A stretch of DNA of 64,000 nt. It comes from Clostridium porci. Its GTDB lineage: Bacteria; Bacillota; Clostridia; Lachnospirales; Lachnospiraceae. Positions 53,288-62,501 of this stretch are shown one piece after another. The stretch covers positions 186,001-250,000 of the forward strand of contig NZ_VUMD01000003.1 of the NCBI RefSeq assembly GCF_009696375.1, written 5' to 3'. The notes beneath the pieces were generated by a model. It was not told the DNA's origin and did no database searches. It worked only from the letters and a program-made list of their open reading frames with translations. Numbering within the stretch: position 1 is the first letter of the stretch; each line of letters starts with the position of its first letter. The position numbers and the translations under genes were made by a program.

Positions 53288-53923
53288 TTAAATCCCCTTT
53301 TTCCTGCAAATATCATTGATGCAGCATTTATCACAAAAAGGCTTTGTCCTGGCTGTGCATATATCTCTTCCATGATATACCAGCCTGTGGCAAAAATCGC
53401 TGCCCTCCTCTGGAGGAACCAGCTTCCACAAGACCATTTCCACCTTTTTCGGCTCCTTTATGCCATCCACCAGGCCCATACGGTTCACCAGACGAATGCA
53501 GTGGGTATCCGTCACAATCGCAGGCTTCCCGAACACATCTCCCATAATCAGGTTGGCGCTCTTGCGGCCCACTCCCGGAAGCTCCAAGAGAGCCTCGAAA
53601 TCCTCCGGCACCTTCCCCCCATATTTCTCCTTCAATATTTTCATACAGGCGCTGATATCCCTGGCCTTGCTGCGTCCCAGTCCGCAGGGTCTGACAATCT
53701 GTTCAATCTCCTCCACATCAGCGGCAGCCAAAGCGGCCACATCCGGATACCTGGCATACAAATCCTGGACCACTACATTCACTCTTGCATCTGTACACTG
53801 GGCTGCCAGCCGCACGCTTACTAGAAGCTTCCAGGCCTGATTATAGTCCAATGTACATCCTGCGTCTGGGTACTCCTTCTTTAGACGCTTTATGATCGCA
53901 AGCGTCAATTCCTTCTTTGTCAT
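53288..53923 (-). CDS. nth: endonuclease III (DNA glycosylase/AP lyase)
   Basis: The 211-residue base-excision repair enzyme removes oxidised pyrimidines. It has the helix-hairpin-helix LPGVGRKSAN with the catalytic Lys, and the catalytic Asp in VTDTHCIRL. The iron-sulfur loop near the C-terminus reads C-x7-C-x2-C-x5-C, one residue longer in the first gap than the usual C-x6-C. It heads a short run with the ArsC/Spx-like and cyclo-ligase genes. Confidence 0.95.
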   Translation of the reverse strand: MTKKELTLAIIKRLKKEYPDAGCTLDYNQAWKLLVSVRLAAQCTDARVNVVVQDLYARYPDVAALAAADVEEIEQIVRPCGLGRSKARDISACMKILKEKYGGKVPEDFEALLELPGVGRKSANLIMGDVFGKPAIVTDTHCIRLVNRMGLVDGIKEPKKVEMVLWKLVPPEEGSDFCHRLVYHGRDICTARTKPFCDKCCINDICRKKGI

Positions 53924-54103
53924 ATGTCTCTCCTTTGTATATGCCTCGCTCTATGCCTTCACTGACCGCCCCATGGACAGCTTCCCTTACAGCACGCCGG
54001 CTCTTTACAGGCTTGCTTTACGTTGCTCCAAAACTTCTCTCACCAGCTTTCCAGCAGCAGGGACACAGGCCGGCGCCTATTCCTATCATACGTTGATATG
54101 AGC

Positions 54104-54132
54104 AAAAAAGCAAGGCATATTATCTGCCCTGC
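54104..54132 (-). terminator. terminator of the fucoside operon
   Basis: On the minus strand GCAGGGCA and TGCCTTGC pair around a short loop and TTTTTTGC follows. It lies about 40 bases after the acyltransferase-like gene, the last gene of the fucosidase operon. Confidence 0.75.
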
Positions 54133-54170
54133 TTTCTCAGTACAATCCGTTCATTCATGTTAGAATCCTT

Positions 54171-54983
54171 TTATCCGGCAGAAAAATCCAGAATACCCAG
54201 TCCATTTCCTAATGCTCCCCCATCCCTCAAATACTCCTTTGCCTTTTTCTGGAGGCTGGTTGCTTCCTGGTACAGCTCCAGGTCATCCTGTATTTTCCCA
54301 TATATCCTCCATTCTGCTTCTCTCTCGGCAAAATCCACCTGGACGATCCGAAATAGCTTCTGAAAGCCCAGGATATTGCTTTCCTTTCCCAGCACCCTAG
54401 AAAGCTCAGGATACAGCAGCCATGAATGGCATATGTAAGGATACTGCTTTCCCCAAAAACTGAAAGCCTGTTCACAGGAAGCTCTAACGGCTGCCAGCTC
54501 CAGCCTTTCTCCCTGGGGAATATGAACGTTAATCACAGTATCGCCTTTTTTTATCTCCGTCCTGCCATATTTAAGAGCCCACTCTGATTCCATCCTTTCA
54601 AACTCCAGGCGTCCAAGCCGAAACAGCCTGCACTCGATATGGCGAAAAAACCAGTCGTACTGATCAGTTCCATAGGCTCCGTATTCCCGAAAACAATTTT
54701 CACACCACAAGGTGAGATCATAAAAGGTATCCCAATAAATCCGTTCCCCAATTCCATCCTCTTGATAGCGTTCATAGGTTTCACACCCCATACGGCTGAA
54801 GTAATACAGAAAACAGATTCTAAAATCCGGCTGTCTTAACACCGTAGTGTAAAATTTCTTTTTATCCCTCTGAAACAGAGCCTTTATCCGCTGATATGTG
54901 CGTTCCTCAATATGAAGCCGCCCCACCTGCCTTACAGCCTCCGGCATCATCCTTATTCCCTCGAAAAATCTATGCAGCTCCAA
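54171..54983 (-). CDS. DUF5596/GNAT-C-type acyltransferase-domain protein
   Basis: The 270-residue protein has an N-terminal helical part (DKKKFYTTVLRQPDFRICFLYYF) with WDTFYDLTLWCENC, and a C-terminal part with VINVHIPQGERL, CHSWLLYPEL and SNILGFQKLF. This matches the acyltransferase-domain proteins with a DUF5596 N-terminal and GNAT-like C-terminal domain. The catalytic reaction is not established. It follows the Gfo/Idh/MocA gene with one base between, so it belongs to the fucosidase operon and may acylate a sugar or product. Confidence 0.78.
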   Translation of the reverse strand: MELHRFFEGIRMMPEAVRQVGRLHIEERTYQRIKALFQRDKKKFYTTVLRQPDFRICFLYYFSRMGCETYERYQEDGIGERIYWDTFYDLTLWCENCFREYGAYGTDQYDWFFRHIECRLFRLGRLEFERMESEWALKYGRTEIKKGDTVINVHIPQGERLELAAVRASCEQAFSFWGKQYPYICHSWLLYPELSRVLGKESNILGFQKLFRIVQVDFAEREAEWRIYGKIQDDLELYQEATSLQKKAKEYLRDGGALGNGLGILDFSAG

Positions 54984-54984
54984 C

Positions 54985-56253
54985 TCATATTCTCCTTACA
55001 TATTTTGGAAAATCAATAACCATTCCATCCAGTCTGGCCTCCTCTGCCGCCAGAGCCATCAGATGGCTTGCTACAGAAACCGCTGCTTCCGTTTTTCCCG
55101 GCATTCCTTCCCCTATCATCCTGACAAAATCTCTCATCATACTTGTATCACTGCCATTGTGCCCCTTTTCGGGGGTATGAAGACGGATTACCTCAGCTGC
55201 TCCGCTTACAAAATCCAGAATCTCAATGATACCTGCCCCCATATCGCCCTTGATTTCTCCCTTTGTACCCATCAGACGAATCCGCCTTGCACATTGACTC
55301 GTAAATGCCGTCATTACAAAGGAGGCTGTCACCTGATTATCAAATTCCAGATTCACTGCCTGGTGATCTACCACCGTATTATCGCAGTGAAAAACACATC
55401 TCCCATAAGGCCCTTTCCTCAACGCTTCCATGATATTTTTAGGACTTGCCTCCTGGGTCACTCCATAGACGAATCCATCCTCTTCTGCCTTTGGATGCTC
55501 AAGGTAGAATCTGGGTGCGTAAAAGGGGCATTCTTCCCTATGGACACAGCCGTCCAGGCAATAGGCAGGCGCATGTTCCGGGGCATTTTCCTCTTTAAAA
55601 TAGGACAGAGCTCCAAAGGAGCTAATCTTCACACAGCTACTTTCTGCCAGCCATAGCAGGATATCCATATCATGGCAGCATTTCTGCAGGATCATTGGAC
55701 TGGATTCTTCCGCCCTTCTCCAGTTGCCTCTGACAAAGCTGTGTGCATAATGCCAAAATCCAACCTCCTCCATATGCTGGATGCTTATAAGCCTTCCAAT
55801 CCTTTTTTCTGAAAGAAGGGATTTTAATTTTACAAAGAAGGGGGAGTATCGAAGCACATGGCACACAGACAGGATACGGTCATATTTCTGTGCCATCTCT
55901 CCCATTTTTATAATTTCTTCCCTTTCTGGCGACATAGGCTTTTCACACAGGACATGATACCCCTTTTCCATTGCTTTTATCACGGGTTTAAAATGCATCC
56001 TATCCTGGGTGCAGATCATTGCGCAGTCTGCCAGCTTCTCCTGCTGAAACAGCTCCTCATCCCTTTGGAACTGTAAATGCTTTGGAATCCCATGCTTTTT
56101 CGCGAACATAAGCCGCCGTTTTTCATCTGGTTCAGCAACCGCAACCACCCGAAATTCTTCCGGGTGCTCCAATGCGTAATTAGAATATACATGTGCTCCC
56201 CTTAATCCTGCCCCCACAAGCGCCGCTGTTACCTGTTTCATATTTTTCATCAT
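54985..56253 (-). CDS. Gfo/Idh/MocA-family oxidoreductase
   Basis: The protein of about 422 residues has the N-terminal Rossmann motif ALVGAGLRGAHVY, the dinucleotide-side ICTQDRMHF and the catalytic Lys in HVLCEKPMSPE, then the sugar-binding C-terminal domain with a C-x-x-x-x-x-C-P-F-Y-A-P motif. These enzymes oxidise or reduce sugar hydroxyls with NAD(P). Starts at 56253 or 56250 fit AAGGG upstream; the frame extends further without support. Position after the fucosidase suggests it acts on fucose or the released glycan. Confidence 0.88.
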   Translation of the reverse strand: MMKNMKQVTAALVGAGLRGAHVYSNYALEHPEEFRVVAVAEPDEKRRLMFAKKHGIPKHLQFQRDEELFQQEKLADCAMICTQDRMHFKPVIKAMEKGYHVLCEKPMSPEREEIIKMGEMAQKYDRILSVCHVLRYSPFFVKLKSLLSEKRIGRLISIQHMEEVGFWHYAHSFVRGNWRRAEESSPMILQKCCHDMDILLWLAESSCVKISSFGALSYFKEENAPEHAPAYCLDGCVHREECPFYAPRFYLEHPKAEEDGFVYGVTQEASPKNIMEALRKGPYGRCVFHCDNTVVDHQAVNLEFDNQVTASFVMTAFTSQCARRIRLMGTKGEIKGDMGAGIIEILDFVSGAAEVIRLHTPEKGHNGSDTSMMRDFVRMIGEGMPGKTEAAVSVASHLMALAAEEARLDGMVIDFPKYVRRI

Positions 56254-56339
56254 TCCTTTCCCTTCTATAGAGGCGCAAGCAGGTTGTGAAACTTGCTGCC
56301 CCCCTCCTTTTTCATGTCTACTTAGCGTCAGGCTGACAG

Positions 56340-57680
56340 TCAATGCCGCTGTCTCTCATATTTTTCCGTAAAGCCCTGCTTCAGGCAAATTTTCAGTACT
56401 GTATCCCTCTCATCCGGCAACGGATACGTAAATACAGGATTGTCTCCCAAGGACACAAAGGCCACATCGGGATAAAGAGCTGTGTTCCACGCTTCTCCCC
56501 GGTTCACATTACTTCCATCTGCCAGATAGACTACGTCAGCCAGCCTGTCAGGCTTAATTCCATAGAGAGGCAGGGCTCCCAACGGCGTTTCATACACATG
56601 TGCGTATATTATATCTCCCCTTTGCGTATACCTCCCCCATTCTGGTTTAGGCAGTTCTGAGATTCCGCAGCCATAGATGCTTTCCTTATTTTTTTCCATC
56701 CATCCTCCAATCTCCTTTAAAATTCTTACGCTTTCCTCCGGTATATTCCCTCTGGCGTCTGGCCCTACGTTCAGAATCATATTTCCACCCTTGCTTACAC
56801 ATTCCACAAGCTTACGCACCAGCATCTGAGAGGATTTATACTGATGGTCAAAATTACAATATCCCCAATGATTATTCATAGTGGTGCACAGCTCCCACGG
56901 AATAAGCTCTCCCGCTTCGTCGCACACTCCTTCCGGCGGGATAAGCTGTTCTGGACTGGCAAAGTCCCCGCTGTAGACGAGAGGATTCACGGTAGCAATA
57001 CTTCCGTGGCTGTCTCCTGCTCCCTCCAGGCGATTGTCAATGATCACATCCGGCTGGTAGGCGCGTACCATCTGGATCAAGTCAGCCGCCCGCCACTTCT
57101 CACCTCTCATATCATCATAGGAAAAATCAAACCAAAGCAGATCCAACTTCCCATAATTCGTCACCAGCTCCTTTACCTGCCCATGCATATACTCCAGATA
57201 CCGATCAAAGTCAATCCGTTCATCCTTATGTGCTTCATTGTTGCGCATAGGATGCTGCCGATCCCCATATTTGGGGAAATCCGGATGATGCCAGTCAATA
57301 ATGGAAAAATAAAGTCCTACACGTAAATTTTCTGCCCGGCAGGCCTCCACAAATTCCCGAACCAAATCTCGCCCTGCCTTTGTTTTAGTCGACTTGTAAT
57401 CCGTCAGGACCGAATCAAACAGGCAGAAGCCATCGTGATGCTTTGCTGTCAGCACCGCATATTTCATACCTGCCTCCTTTGCCAGGCGAACCCATTTTTG
57501 GGGATTATAATCCACTGGATCAAACTGTTCAAAGAAAGGACGGTATTCTTCTGCGGTCATTTCCCTTTCAGACATCACCCATTCCCCACATGCCGGTATG
57601 GAGTATAATCCCCAATGGATAAACATCCCAAATCTTGCATCCATAAACCACTTTGTGCGCTCTCTGATTTCCTGATTCAT
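56340..57680 (-). CDS. alpha-L-fucosidase (GH29)
   Basis: The 446-residue enzyme removes alpha-linked L-fucose. It has the GH29 landmarks: DARFGMFIHWGLYSIP, the VLTAKHHDGFCLFDS segment and the nucleophile Asp in LLWFDFSYD, followed by ILNVGPDARGNIPEES. AAGGAG lies upstream of the ATG at 57680. No signal peptide is visible, so it works in the cytoplasm on imported fucosyl oligosaccharides, fitting the ABC importer in the same operon. Confidence 0.93.
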   Translation of the reverse strand: MNQEIRERTKWFMDARFGMFIHWGLYSIPACGEWVMSEREMTAEEYRPFFEQFDPVDYNPQKWVRLAKEAGMKYAVLTAKHHDGFCLFDSVLTDYKSTKTKAGRDLVREFVEACRAENLRVGLYFSIIDWHHPDFPKYGDRQHPMRNNEAHKDERIDFDRYLEYMHGQVKELVTNYGKLDLLWFDFSYDDMRGEKWRAADLIQMVRAYQPDVIIDNRLEGAGDSHGSIATVNPLVYSGDFASPEQLIPPEGVCDEAGELIPWELCTTMNNHWGYCNFDHQYKSSQMLVRKLVECVSKGGNMILNVGPDARGNIPEESVRILKEIGGWMEKNKESIYGCGISELPKPEWGRYTQRGDIIYAHVYETPLGALPLYGIKPDRLADVVYLADGSNVNRGEAWNTALYPDVAFVSLGDNPVFTYPLPDERDTVLKICLKQGFTEKYERQRH

Positions 57681-57730
57681 ATGCTCTCTCCTTACTGTTA
57701 GAATCTCTACAGGTGATTGTAAAGCTTTTT

Positions 57731-58588
57731 TCAACCCTTTACAGCTCCACCGGACAATGCTTCAATAAAAAACCTACTGAAAATACAGTATAATATAATG
57801 GGCGGCAAAATGATGACAACCATGGCAGAAAACAGGCCGTTATAATTCGTCCGGAAGGAGGACGTAAACGTAGACAAAAGTCCTGGCACCGTCAATTTAT
57901 TCCGATCAATTAAAACCAGCGACGCCCAATAATACTCGTTCCAGTTATTGAGAAACGCAAGTACTGCCGCTATCATGATTCCCGGCCGGGCAATGGGAAA
58001 TATGACCCTTGCCCATGTCTGTACGTATCCACAGCCGTCAATTCTTGCAGCCTCCTCCAGCTCTCTTGGAATATTATCATAATAATTTTTAATTAAAAAA
58101 AAGCTGACCGCAATTCCGCTGCAGGAGTAAATCAGAATCAAGGCAGCCCTTGTGTCATACAGCTTCATCGTATTAATCAGATTATATACAGGGTATGTAA
58201 GAGCAGTTGCCGGAATAAACATGGTAGAATACAAAAGGCCGCTGACCAGCCCCTTTCCTTTAAATTCCATTCTCCCAACTACATAAGCGGACATTGAAAT
58301 CATCACAACACTAATGGCAACCGAAAGCCCCGCTATCAATAAGCTGTTACCGAAGTAGCGAAGTACATGCAGATCACGGAAGGTCGACAGGTATCCCTCC
58401 AGATAAATAGAGTCCGGAAGCTGAAAGCCTGGTCTTGCCAGCGGGTCCTTCTTCAGGCTGGAAATCACCAGCCATACAAGGGGAAACAGTGATACGAAAA
58501 GGGCCCATATCAGGCAGATATAAGTGAAAATTCTGGTTCCCTTAGGCATAGTTTTTACGTTCTTTCCTTGTCTGTGTTTCAAAGTCAT
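57731..58588 (-). CDS. carbohydrate ABC transporter permease (MalG-like)
   Basis: The 285-residue protein has six predicted membrane helices and the EAA loop EEAARIDGCGYVQTWARVIFP that contacts the ATPase. It is the second permease subunit of a CUT1-type oligosaccharide importer. It follows the first permease with one base between. No ATPase gene is in the operon, so a shared MsmK-type ATPase elsewhere is implied. Confidence 0.92.
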   Translation of the reverse strand: MTLKHRQGKNVKTMPKGTRIFTYICLIWALFVSLFPLVWLVISSLKKDPLARPGFQLPDSIYLEGYLSTFRDLHVLRYFGNSLLIAGLSVAISVVMISMSAYVVGRMEFKGKGLVSGLLYSTMFIPATALTYPVYNLINTMKLYDTRAALILIYSCSGIAVSFFLIKNYYDNIPRELEEAARIDGCGYVQTWARVIFPIARPGIMIAAVLAFLNNWNEYYWASLVLIDRNKLTVPGLLSTFTSSFRTNYNGLFSAMVVIILPPIILYCIFSRFFIEALSGGAVKG

Positions 58589-58589
58589 T

Positions 58590-59540
58590 TTACGCTCCCT
58601 CCCTTTCCTGTCCTGCCTTCTTTTTGAAGGAAATACGATACAGCAGGTTTATTATCACAATGATAACCATTCCGGCCAAAATCTGAATCGTGGCAACCGC
58701 GTTGGCCCTGCCAAACTGAGTTCTTGGACTGGTAATGGCCAGTTCCCGGATTACATAGCTGATGCTGTAGGTTCCCGCCGCGCCTTTGGTCAGAAAATAT
58801 ACTTCATTATAGAGCAGGAAGCCTGACGTGGCAGCCAGTATTGACACAGTCCGAAGGGTTTCCTTTATCATGGGAATCGTGATAAACCAGTCCTGCTTCA
58901 ACCCGCCTGCGCCATCCAGCATAGCCGCTTCTTTTATTTCCCTGGGGACTGCCATAATATTTCCCAGAATCATCAGTGTGGTGGTTCCGGTAAAAAAGAT
59001 ATAGGAGGCAGTCATCGCCAGAAAGGCTGGCCCTTTCAGCAGAAGGATATTGTCGTTAAAGCCTTTGTTGAAAAGCCGGATAATCGGATTGACAATCCCA
59101 TAGGATGGATTGTATAGCTGCAGAAAGATCACTCCCATTGCTGCTGTTGAGATCATATTTGGTATGATATAGACATTGCGGACAAATTTAATACCCTTTA
59201 CTTTTCTGGATAAGGCCAATGCTATCAAGGCCGCGATTGGAATCTGTACCACCGCTCCCAAAATGGCCCAGATTACAGAATTTCTCAGAGCCTCCCAAAA
59301 ATATGGATATTTGTTAAAAAGATACTCATAATTTTCCCACAGCTTACTAAAGCCGAAAAACTCAGGACTAGTTATATTCGTATAGTCCCATTTGCAGAAA
59401 GAAGTTACAAACACCGTAAGGATCGGATAAAGATAGAACACACAAAACGCCAGCAGCGTGGGCAATAGAAAGGCGATTATAAAGCCTGTTTTTCTCATGC
59501 TGATTTTACTCTTTTTTTTATATGTATGTTGCTTTTCCAT
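58590..59540 (-). CDS. carbohydrate ABC transporter permease (MalF-like)
   Basis: The protein of about 316 residues has six membrane helices and the EAA-loop segment IKEAAMLDGAGGLKQDWFITIPMI. It is the first permease of the CUT1-type importer. GGAGGTG lies about seven bases before the ATG at 59540. An intercistronic terminator precedes it, so it is expected to be made at lower level than the binding protein. Confidence 0.92.
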   Translation of the reverse strand: MEKQHTYKKKSKISMRKTGFIIAFLLPTLLAFCVFYLYPILTVFVTSFCKWDYTNITSPEFFGFSKLWENYEYLFNKYPYFWEALRNSVIWAILGAVVQIPIAALIALALSRKVKGIKFVRNVYIIPNMISTAAMGVIFLQLYNPSYGIVNPIIRLFNKGFNDNILLLKGPAFLAMTASYIFFTGTTTLMILGNIMAVPREIKEAAMLDGAGGLKQDWFITIPMIKETLRTVSILAATSGFLLYNEVYFLTKGAAGTYSISYVIRELAITSPRTQFGRANAVATIQILAGMVIIVIINLLYRISFKKKAGQEREGA

Positions 59541-59555
59541 AGTATACACCTCCAT

Positions 59556-59585
59556 AAAAACAGGGAAGGGATCACCCCTTCCCTG
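59556..59585 (-). terminator. intercistronic terminator after the binding-protein gene
   Basis: On the minus strand CAGGGAAGGG and CCCTTCCCTG form a perfect ten-base stem with a five-base loop, followed by TTTTTATGG. It lies between the binding-protein stop and the permease start and probably lets only part of the transcription continue, giving excess binding protein. Confidence 0.75.
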
Positions 59586-59607
59586 ACTTACCGCTTCTAA
59601 ACTATCA

Positions 59608-60957
59608 TTATCCAATTAATGCAATCAGCTCTTTTTGAAGCTGCTGGAATCTGGCATCTATATCAGTTCCAGAAACCGCACATTCCCTTAAGGCATTGAT
59701 AATCGCTTTATCCACGTCAAAGCCCCATGAATAATTCATATCAATGACTATATGTTCTGCTTCATTTACCTGGGAGCATGCCTTAGCCAGCTTCTTAACA
59801 GCCTCATCCCCACTCTTTTCCGCCAGCGAGTTCAGATCCAGCGTCGTATTGCAGGGATTTGCCTGAACCTCTGTAAAGATTCTTTCCTGAACCTTCTCAC
59901 TTGTCATATACCTTATAAATTCAAGGGCAAGCTCTGTTTTCTCATCACTCATGCCATTTGCAACTGCCAGTCCGCCGCCAGCAGACGCTATCGCAATGTT
60001 ACCAGGATAAATCGCCGGCTCTATGTCTCCCATTAAATTCTCACTGATTCCGCTGGCATTCCATACGCCATTAAAAAGGACTCCTACTGTTCCGTTTTTA
60101 TTAAAGTCATCCATCAGGTTTCCATTATCTTCAGTTGTATGATCCGAACCATTTGCCTGATCCAGAGCTGCCGTTGTTTTAAATGCCTTTGCAAAAGCAT
60201 CTGAATTGATGGTAGCTTCCGTTAAATCAGACTCCAGCATTTCTTTCCCTTCCTCTGTGGAAGCCATCACTGTATTAAATATGTAGCTGGAGCCCTGGCC
60301 TGCAATATATCCATATGACCCATCCTTTAAAGCGCGGATTTTCTCCATCGCAGCCCCGAAGGAATCCCAATCAGAAAGCGCGTCTGCTGTAACTCCTGCC
60401 CGTTCAAACATATTCCTGTTATACCACAGACCTCGGCTTTCAATCTGATCATGCACAGAATAAATATGTCCATCCTGATTGTTCTGTGTATAATTCAGCC
60501 CTATTGCATCCTGCAGCTTATTTTCATCAATATAGGATTTCAGGTCATATACCAGCCCCTGTTCAACCGCAGCAAGGGGAACTCCTGCTCCGCCGCAGTC
60601 CACCAGATCCGGAAAAGAACCTCCGGCTACCTGGGCGCTGACAATATCATCACGGTTTTCTACAGCGATTGGTTTAAAAGTTACCTTGTCATCAGCATGC
60701 TCTTGCGCAAATTGATCGTAGATGTCCCGCATGACCTTTGCTGCCGGCCATTCACTCTCATCATGATAATATCCGTGATAGAATTCTAACACGCTATCCT
60801 GACTGGATACTGAGGAACTGCCGCCATCCGCACCTGCTATCTTCTGTTCGGAGGCTGAAGAGCTGCCAGAATCCGTCTCTACGCTTTTACAGCCTGCAGC
60901 CATGACTGCACACATTGCCGAAACCACCAATACGCCTGCTACCTTCTTTTTCACCAT
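59608..60957 (-). CDS. sugar-binding lipoprotein of the CUT1 importer
   Basis: The 449-residue protein has a lipoprotein signal with lipobox VMAAGC (Cys about 23), a Ser-rich linker, and a family-1 solute-binding fold (SVLEFYHGYYHDES, FPDLVDCGGAGVPL, YVIAGQG-like segments, LALEFIRYMTSE). It captures the oligosaccharide for the two permeases downstream. GGAGGGAAA lies just before the ATG at 60957. The fucosidase in the operon suggests a fucosylated substrate. Confidence 0.92.
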   Translation of the reverse strand: MVKKKVAGVLVVSAMCAVMAAGCKSVETDSGSSSASEQKIAGADGGSSSVSSQDSVLEFYHGYYHDESEWPAAKVMRDIYDQFAQEHADDKVTFKPIAVENRDDIVSAQVAGGSFPDLVDCGGAGVPLAAVEQGLVYDLKSYIDENKLQDAIGLNYTQNNQDGHIYSVHDQIESRGLWYNRNMFERAGVTADALSDWDSFGAAMEKIRALKDGSYGYIAGQGSSYIFNTVMASTEEGKEMLESDLTEATINSDAFAKAFKTTAALDQANGSDHTTEDNGNLMDDFNKNGTVGVLFNGVWNASGISENLMGDIEPAIYPGNIAIASAGGGLAVANGMSDEKTELALEFIRYMTSEKVQERIFTEVQANPCNTTLDLNSLAEKSGDEAVKKLAKACSQVNEAEHIVIDMNYSWGFDVDKAIINALRECAVSGTDIDARFQQLQKELIALIG

Positions 60958-61126
60958 TTTCCCTCCATGTTTTTGTGCGTTTTTTGTTATCTGCATATAA
61001 TTTTAACTCATTTTTTATATGTTTTAAATGAACCTAATTTACAGATTTTTGTATCATTTTTACTTATCAACAAATTATTTTGTATTTTATTTACTTTAAT
61101 AGTCACATTTTTTACACATTTTACAA

Positions 61127-61175
61127 TAAAAAAGCACAGCCTGATATTGGATTGTCCATATATGCCAGACTGCGC
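61127..61175 (-). terminator. terminator after the coupled binding-protein gene
   Basis: On the minus strand GCGCAGTCTG and CAGGCTGTGC pair (two wobbles) around a 22-base loop, followed by TTTTTT. It ends the kinase-regulator-binding protein transcript before the importer genes. Confidence 0.7.
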
Positions 61176-61238
61176 TTTTCTCTTTTTTCTAAATGAATCC
61201 TGCATATTTATTGTAAATGGTTCTTTCCAGCCCTCTCT

Positions 61239-62501
61239 TTACTTCAAATATTCTATAAAATCCTTATACCCTAATTCCCCGGACAGCACTTCCAATATGC
61301 GGTCTGAAAATACGGCTTTTTGAGCGCTGGTCCAGAGATTATCCGGAACCTCAATCTTCCTCTGAGCATTCAATACCAGCTCTGCCGCCTGATAAAGTCT
61401 TGGCTTCTGGTCTTTGTAGCTCTCAAGTGAAAGCTTCGGATTCGCCGGAATCTGCTCCGTTTCCTCCAATATACGTGTTTGAACGTCCTCGCTCAGCATG
61501 TATTTCAAAAACCGGACTGCCGCTCTCTCCTTCTCTACATTTTTGCTGTTTCCAAGCACATAGCCCATACATGCCGATTCACATGACATCTCTTTTCCTG
61601 ACTCTGTAGGAAGCAATGCGTAGGCTGCATGAATATCATCTGAAATCATAGGAGCTCCCCATACTCCGTTCACATAAATCGCCAGCTTTCTCTCATTAAA
61701 AAGACCCGTTTCATCCCGATAACTGTAGTGCTCATCCTCAGCGGATGAATAGGCATATATCTCTTTCAGCCGATCAAGCGCGGCCTCCAGCTCCCAATCC
61801 TCATGAAACATCCAGTGACTCTGTATCGCCCCTTCGGCATCCCCTCCATTATCAGCCAGCATGTGATCTAAAAAATACAGATAGCCTTCTGACGATACCC
61901 GAAGGGGCTTTATTCCTGCCTCTTCTTTGACTGACCATCGCTGCAGGGTTTCGCACATTTCTATAAATTCCTGCCAGGTTTGGGGAATCCGTTCAATTCC
62001 TGCCTCCCGGAATATATCCTCATTATACCAATAACCGCCGCTTAATGACAGTACGTCAGCAATGTTAAAAAGCTCTCCCCGATCCGTGGCCCAGTATTCC
62101 AGATTCGCTTCAGCAATGCTGGACTCAAACGCTCCGTCTTGTTGTACATACGGCATCAGATTCAATGCCATATCATTTTCTACCATAAAATCGTAGGTCT
62201 CATTCCTCCCCAGACCACTAAAGGATATAACATCCGGAATATTTCCTACCATAATCATGTCTTCTACTTTACGAAGCATCTTATCCCTGGTTGGTATGGA
62301 AATCAGACGAAGCTGTATATCGGGATTTTTTTCCTGAAAGCTTTCATAAATTTCCCTCATGGCCACATGATCCTCCTCCGTGCCTCCCCATGCATGAATC
62401 ACTGTAAGCATCACCTGTTCCGGCTGCTTCTTCTGACATCCGGCAAGGAGGAAGGCCATCAAAATGCCGCCTGCCAGGCCCAGTATCCAGCCTTTACACA
62501 T
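61239..62501 (-). CDS. second extracellular sugar-binding lipoprotein, coupled to the two-component system
   Basis: The 420-residue protein has a lipoprotein signal with lipobox LLAGC (Cys about 21) and a family-1 solute-binding domain (VMLTVIHAWGGTEED, RLISIPTRDKML, IPDVISFSGLG, AAVRFLKYMLSED). Its ATG overlaps the response-regulator stop by eight bases, so the two are co-translated. A terminator follows, separating it from the permeases. It may present ligand to the sensor kinase and serve as its extracellular co-sensor, or be a second feeder for the importer. Confidence 0.88.
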   Translation of the reverse strand: MCKGWILGLAGGILMAFLLAGCQKKQPEQVMLTVIHAWGGTEEDHVAMREIYESFQEKNPDIQLRLISIPTRDKMLRKVEDMIMVGNIPDVISFSGLGRNETYDFMVENDMALNLMPYVQQDGAFESSIAEANLEYWATDRGELFNIADVLSLSGGYWYNEDIFREAGIERIPQTWQEFIEMCETLQRWSVKEEAGIKPLRVSSEGYLYFLDHMLADNGGDAEGAIQSHWMFHEDWELEAALDRLKEIYAYSSAEDEHYSYRDETGLFNERKLAIYVNGVWGAPMISDDIHAAYALLPTESGKEMSCESACMGYVLGNSKNVEKERAAVRFLKYMLSEDVQTRILEETEQIPANPKLSLESYKDQKPRLYQAAELVLNAQRKIEVPDNLWTSAQKAVFSDRILEVLSGELGYKDFIEYLK

